Part shown: positions 4,748-5,923 of the stretch, piece after piece
How positions within the stretch are numbered: the stretch's first letter is position 1
Layout: each line of letters opens with the position of its first letter
DNA from: an uncultured Bacilli bacterium
GTDB lineage: Bacteria > Bacillota_I > Bacilli_A > RFN20 > CAG-826
Assembly: GCA_944342125.1 (NCBI GenBank)
Contig: CALVMF010000067.1
Coordinates: 1-5,923 of the forward strand
DNA length: 5,923 bases
Direction of reading: 5' to 3'
The notes under the pieces: generated by a model
Told to the model about the DNA's origin: nothing
Database searches by the model: none
Seen by the model: the letters and a program-made list of their open reading frames with translations, nothing else
Made by a program: the position numbers and the translations under genes

Positions 4748-5923
4748 CTACAATAAATCTCTTTCTTGAGGAATAGTAACAATCCTCATGAAGTTGGTTC
4801 TGCCGCTTCCTGTAGGAGTTCCGCCAGAAATTAAGATTTGATCTCCTGGTTTACAACCAAATCTTTTTGCATGAACTATAGCGACAACTTCCATATCTTC
4901 GATAAATTCTGGCATTCTTTTTGTCTTAAGTAAGACAGAATTTACACCCCAATAAAGTGCGTTTTGTCTAACGGTTGTAAGTTTATTAGAGATTGAAAGG
5001 ATTGGGCAGCATGGTCTAGCTTTCGAAATTCTTCTAGAAGATCTGCCAGAATCAGTATAAGAAACGATTAATTTTGCGCCAATTAATTGAGCAGTGTTAC
5101 AAATTGCATTAGCGATAGCATCGTTATTGTCTTTGTTTGATGTATCGTAAGCTTCTTTTGCAAATCTTTCATAGTCTAAAGTTTTTTCCATGGTGTGAGC
5201 GATTTTACTTTGCATTAAAACGCTTTCAGCTGGATAATCGCCACTTGCTGATTCTCCAGATAACATAACGCAATCAGTTGATTCAGCAATAGCAGTAGCA
5301 ACATCACTTACTTCAGCTCTTGTAGGGATTGGTGATTTCATCATCGAATCAAGCATTTGAGTAGCAGTGATGACTGGTTTTCCTTTGATTCTACATAAAT
5401 CGATTAATTTCTTTTGAACAATAGGGACTTCCTCTTCAGGAATTTCAAGTCCTAAATCACCTCTTGCAACCATAATTCCATCGCTAGCATTGACGATTTC
5501 TTCAAGGCAATCCATCGCTTGATAGTTTTCGATTTTAGAGATAACTTTAATTTCTGGATGACCATGAGCGACTAAAATATCTTTAATTGCTTGAACATCT
5601 TCTGGTCCGCGGACAAACGACGCACTGATAAAATCAACTCCATTCTCACAGCCCCAAATCAAATCTTCTTTATCTTTTTTAGAGATAAATTCAAGAGAAT
5701 TTAACTTTGCGCCAAGACAATTAACACCTTTTTTAGAGCCAATTGTATGGGTATTTAAAGCTTTTGTAATGATTTCACGATTTTTTTCATCTTTTCCAGT
5801 GACGAGAAGATCTAATTTACCATCATCGATTTTAATATGAGCGCCAACATCGACGTCATCATATAATTTTTCAAAAGTGACTGAAATTTTTTCTGGAGTG
5901 CCAAGAACTTTTGTCATCGAAAC
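4748..5923 (-). CDS. pyk: Pyruvate kinase (partial, N-terminus outside window)
   Basis: This gene encodes the final glycolytic enzyme, which transfers phosphate from phosphoenolpyruvate to ADP to give pyruvate and ATP. The window holds 391 codons up to the TAG stop and the frame is still open at the edge. Numbered from the first visible Met (5917), the B domain spans about residues 1-75 (the IDDGKLDL and KKGVNCLG motifs). The returning barrel contains DFISASFVR and the active-site block SKIEN, with Lys128 and Glu130. ARGDLGLEIP follows with the metal ligand Asp154, then ATQMLDSM with Thr185 and PTRAEVSDVATAI. The C-terminal allosteric domain begins near 255 and ends with ISGGTPTGSGRTNFMRIV. 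The visible Met lies within the B domain, so it is not the true start. The first 80-90 residues, with the MxxTKIVxTIGP-like start, should lie beyond the edge. There is no extra C-terminal PEP-utiliser domain as found in Bacillus. No terminator separates it from the thrS leader. Confidence 0.98.
   Translation of the reverse strand, partial: VSMTKVLGTPEKISVTFEKLYDDVDVGAHIKIDDGKLDLLVTGKDEKNREIITKALNTHTIGSKKGVNCLGAKLNSLEFISKKDKEDLIWGCENGVDFISASFVRGPEDVQAIKDILVAHGHPEIKVISKIENYQAMDCLEEIVNASDGIMVARGDLGLEIPEEEVPIVQKKLIDLCRIKGKPVITATQMLDSMMKSPIPTRAEVSDVATAIAESTDCVMLSGESASGDYPAESVLMQSKIAHTMEKTLDYERFAKEAYDTSNKDNNDAIANAICNTAQLIGAKLIVSYTDSGRSSRRISKARPCCPILSISNKLTTVRQNALYWGVNSVLLKTKRMPEFIEDMEVVAIVHAKRFGCKPGDQILISGGTPTGSGRTNFMRIVTIPQERDLL

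Noticed and set aside
5915..5917. ATG at 5917 as the start of pyk
   Set aside because: The residues around it (VSMTKVLGTPEKISVTF) align with the interior of the pyruvate kinase B domain, the frame stays open to the window edge and the N-terminal barrel strands are missing. It is an internal Met of a truncated view.
464..5923. Reassigned genetic code (UGA as tryptophan), suggested by the Mollicutes-like AT bias
   Set aside because: All tryptophans in the conserved proteins are TGG and all genes are full-length without reading through TGA. TGA is not used as a stop here either, but five genes are too few to interpret that.

Overview
The window looks like chromosomal housekeeping DNA from an AT-rich, low-GC Gram-positive lineage (Bacillota/Bacilli or a related Mollicutes-like gut lineage). 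Evidence for this is the strong A+T bias, AAGGAG-type ribosome binding sites, a T-box riboswitch in front of an aminoacyl-tRNA synthetase, and YbaK/EbsC- and CvpA-family proteins. Every tryptophan in the reading frames is encoded by TGG and no frame needs TGA as sense, so the UGA=Trp code of Mycoplasma is not indicated. The four complete genes stop with TAA and pyk stops with TAG. I cannot name a species.

Layout. At the left edge, on the minus strand, is the N-terminal part of an ABC exporter subunit that runs off the window. A divergent intergenic region of about 125 bp separates it from a plus-strand pair: gpmA (2,3-bisphosphoglycerate-dependent phosphoglycerate mutase) and, 4 nt downstream, a CvpA-family membrane protein. 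The pair ends at a strong intrinsic terminator near 1792-1821. A convergent intergenic region of about 300 bp follows, holding that terminator and a second long perfect inverted repeat (1941-1988) without an obvious role. The rest of the window is on the minus strand. In transcription order it holds pyk (pyruvate kinase, 5' end outside the window), a promoter plus T-box leader, thrS (threonyl-tRNA synthetase) and ybaK (Cys-tRNA(Pro) deacylase family).

How the parts work together. GpmA and Pyk catalyse two of the last three steps of glycolysis (3PG to 2PG, and PEP to pyruvate), but they sit in separate opposing units. ThrS and YbaK are both translation-quality genes: ThrRS charges tRNA-Thr and edits Ser-tRNA-Thr, and YbaK-family proteins hydrolyse mischarged Cys-tRNA-Pro. 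They appear to share one transcript controlled by the threonine T-box. The T-box can be read in detail: a stem I distal loop, an ACC threonine specifier candidate, a complete antiterminator with the UGGUACC bulge, and a competing 9-bp terminator with a T run.

I do not see a new defence, mobile or otherwise undescribed system here. The points most worth a second look are the thrS-ybaK junction (same reading frame, separated only by TAA-GTT), the placement of the T-box directly behind pyk with no terminator between them, and the unexplained inverted repeat in the convergent region.
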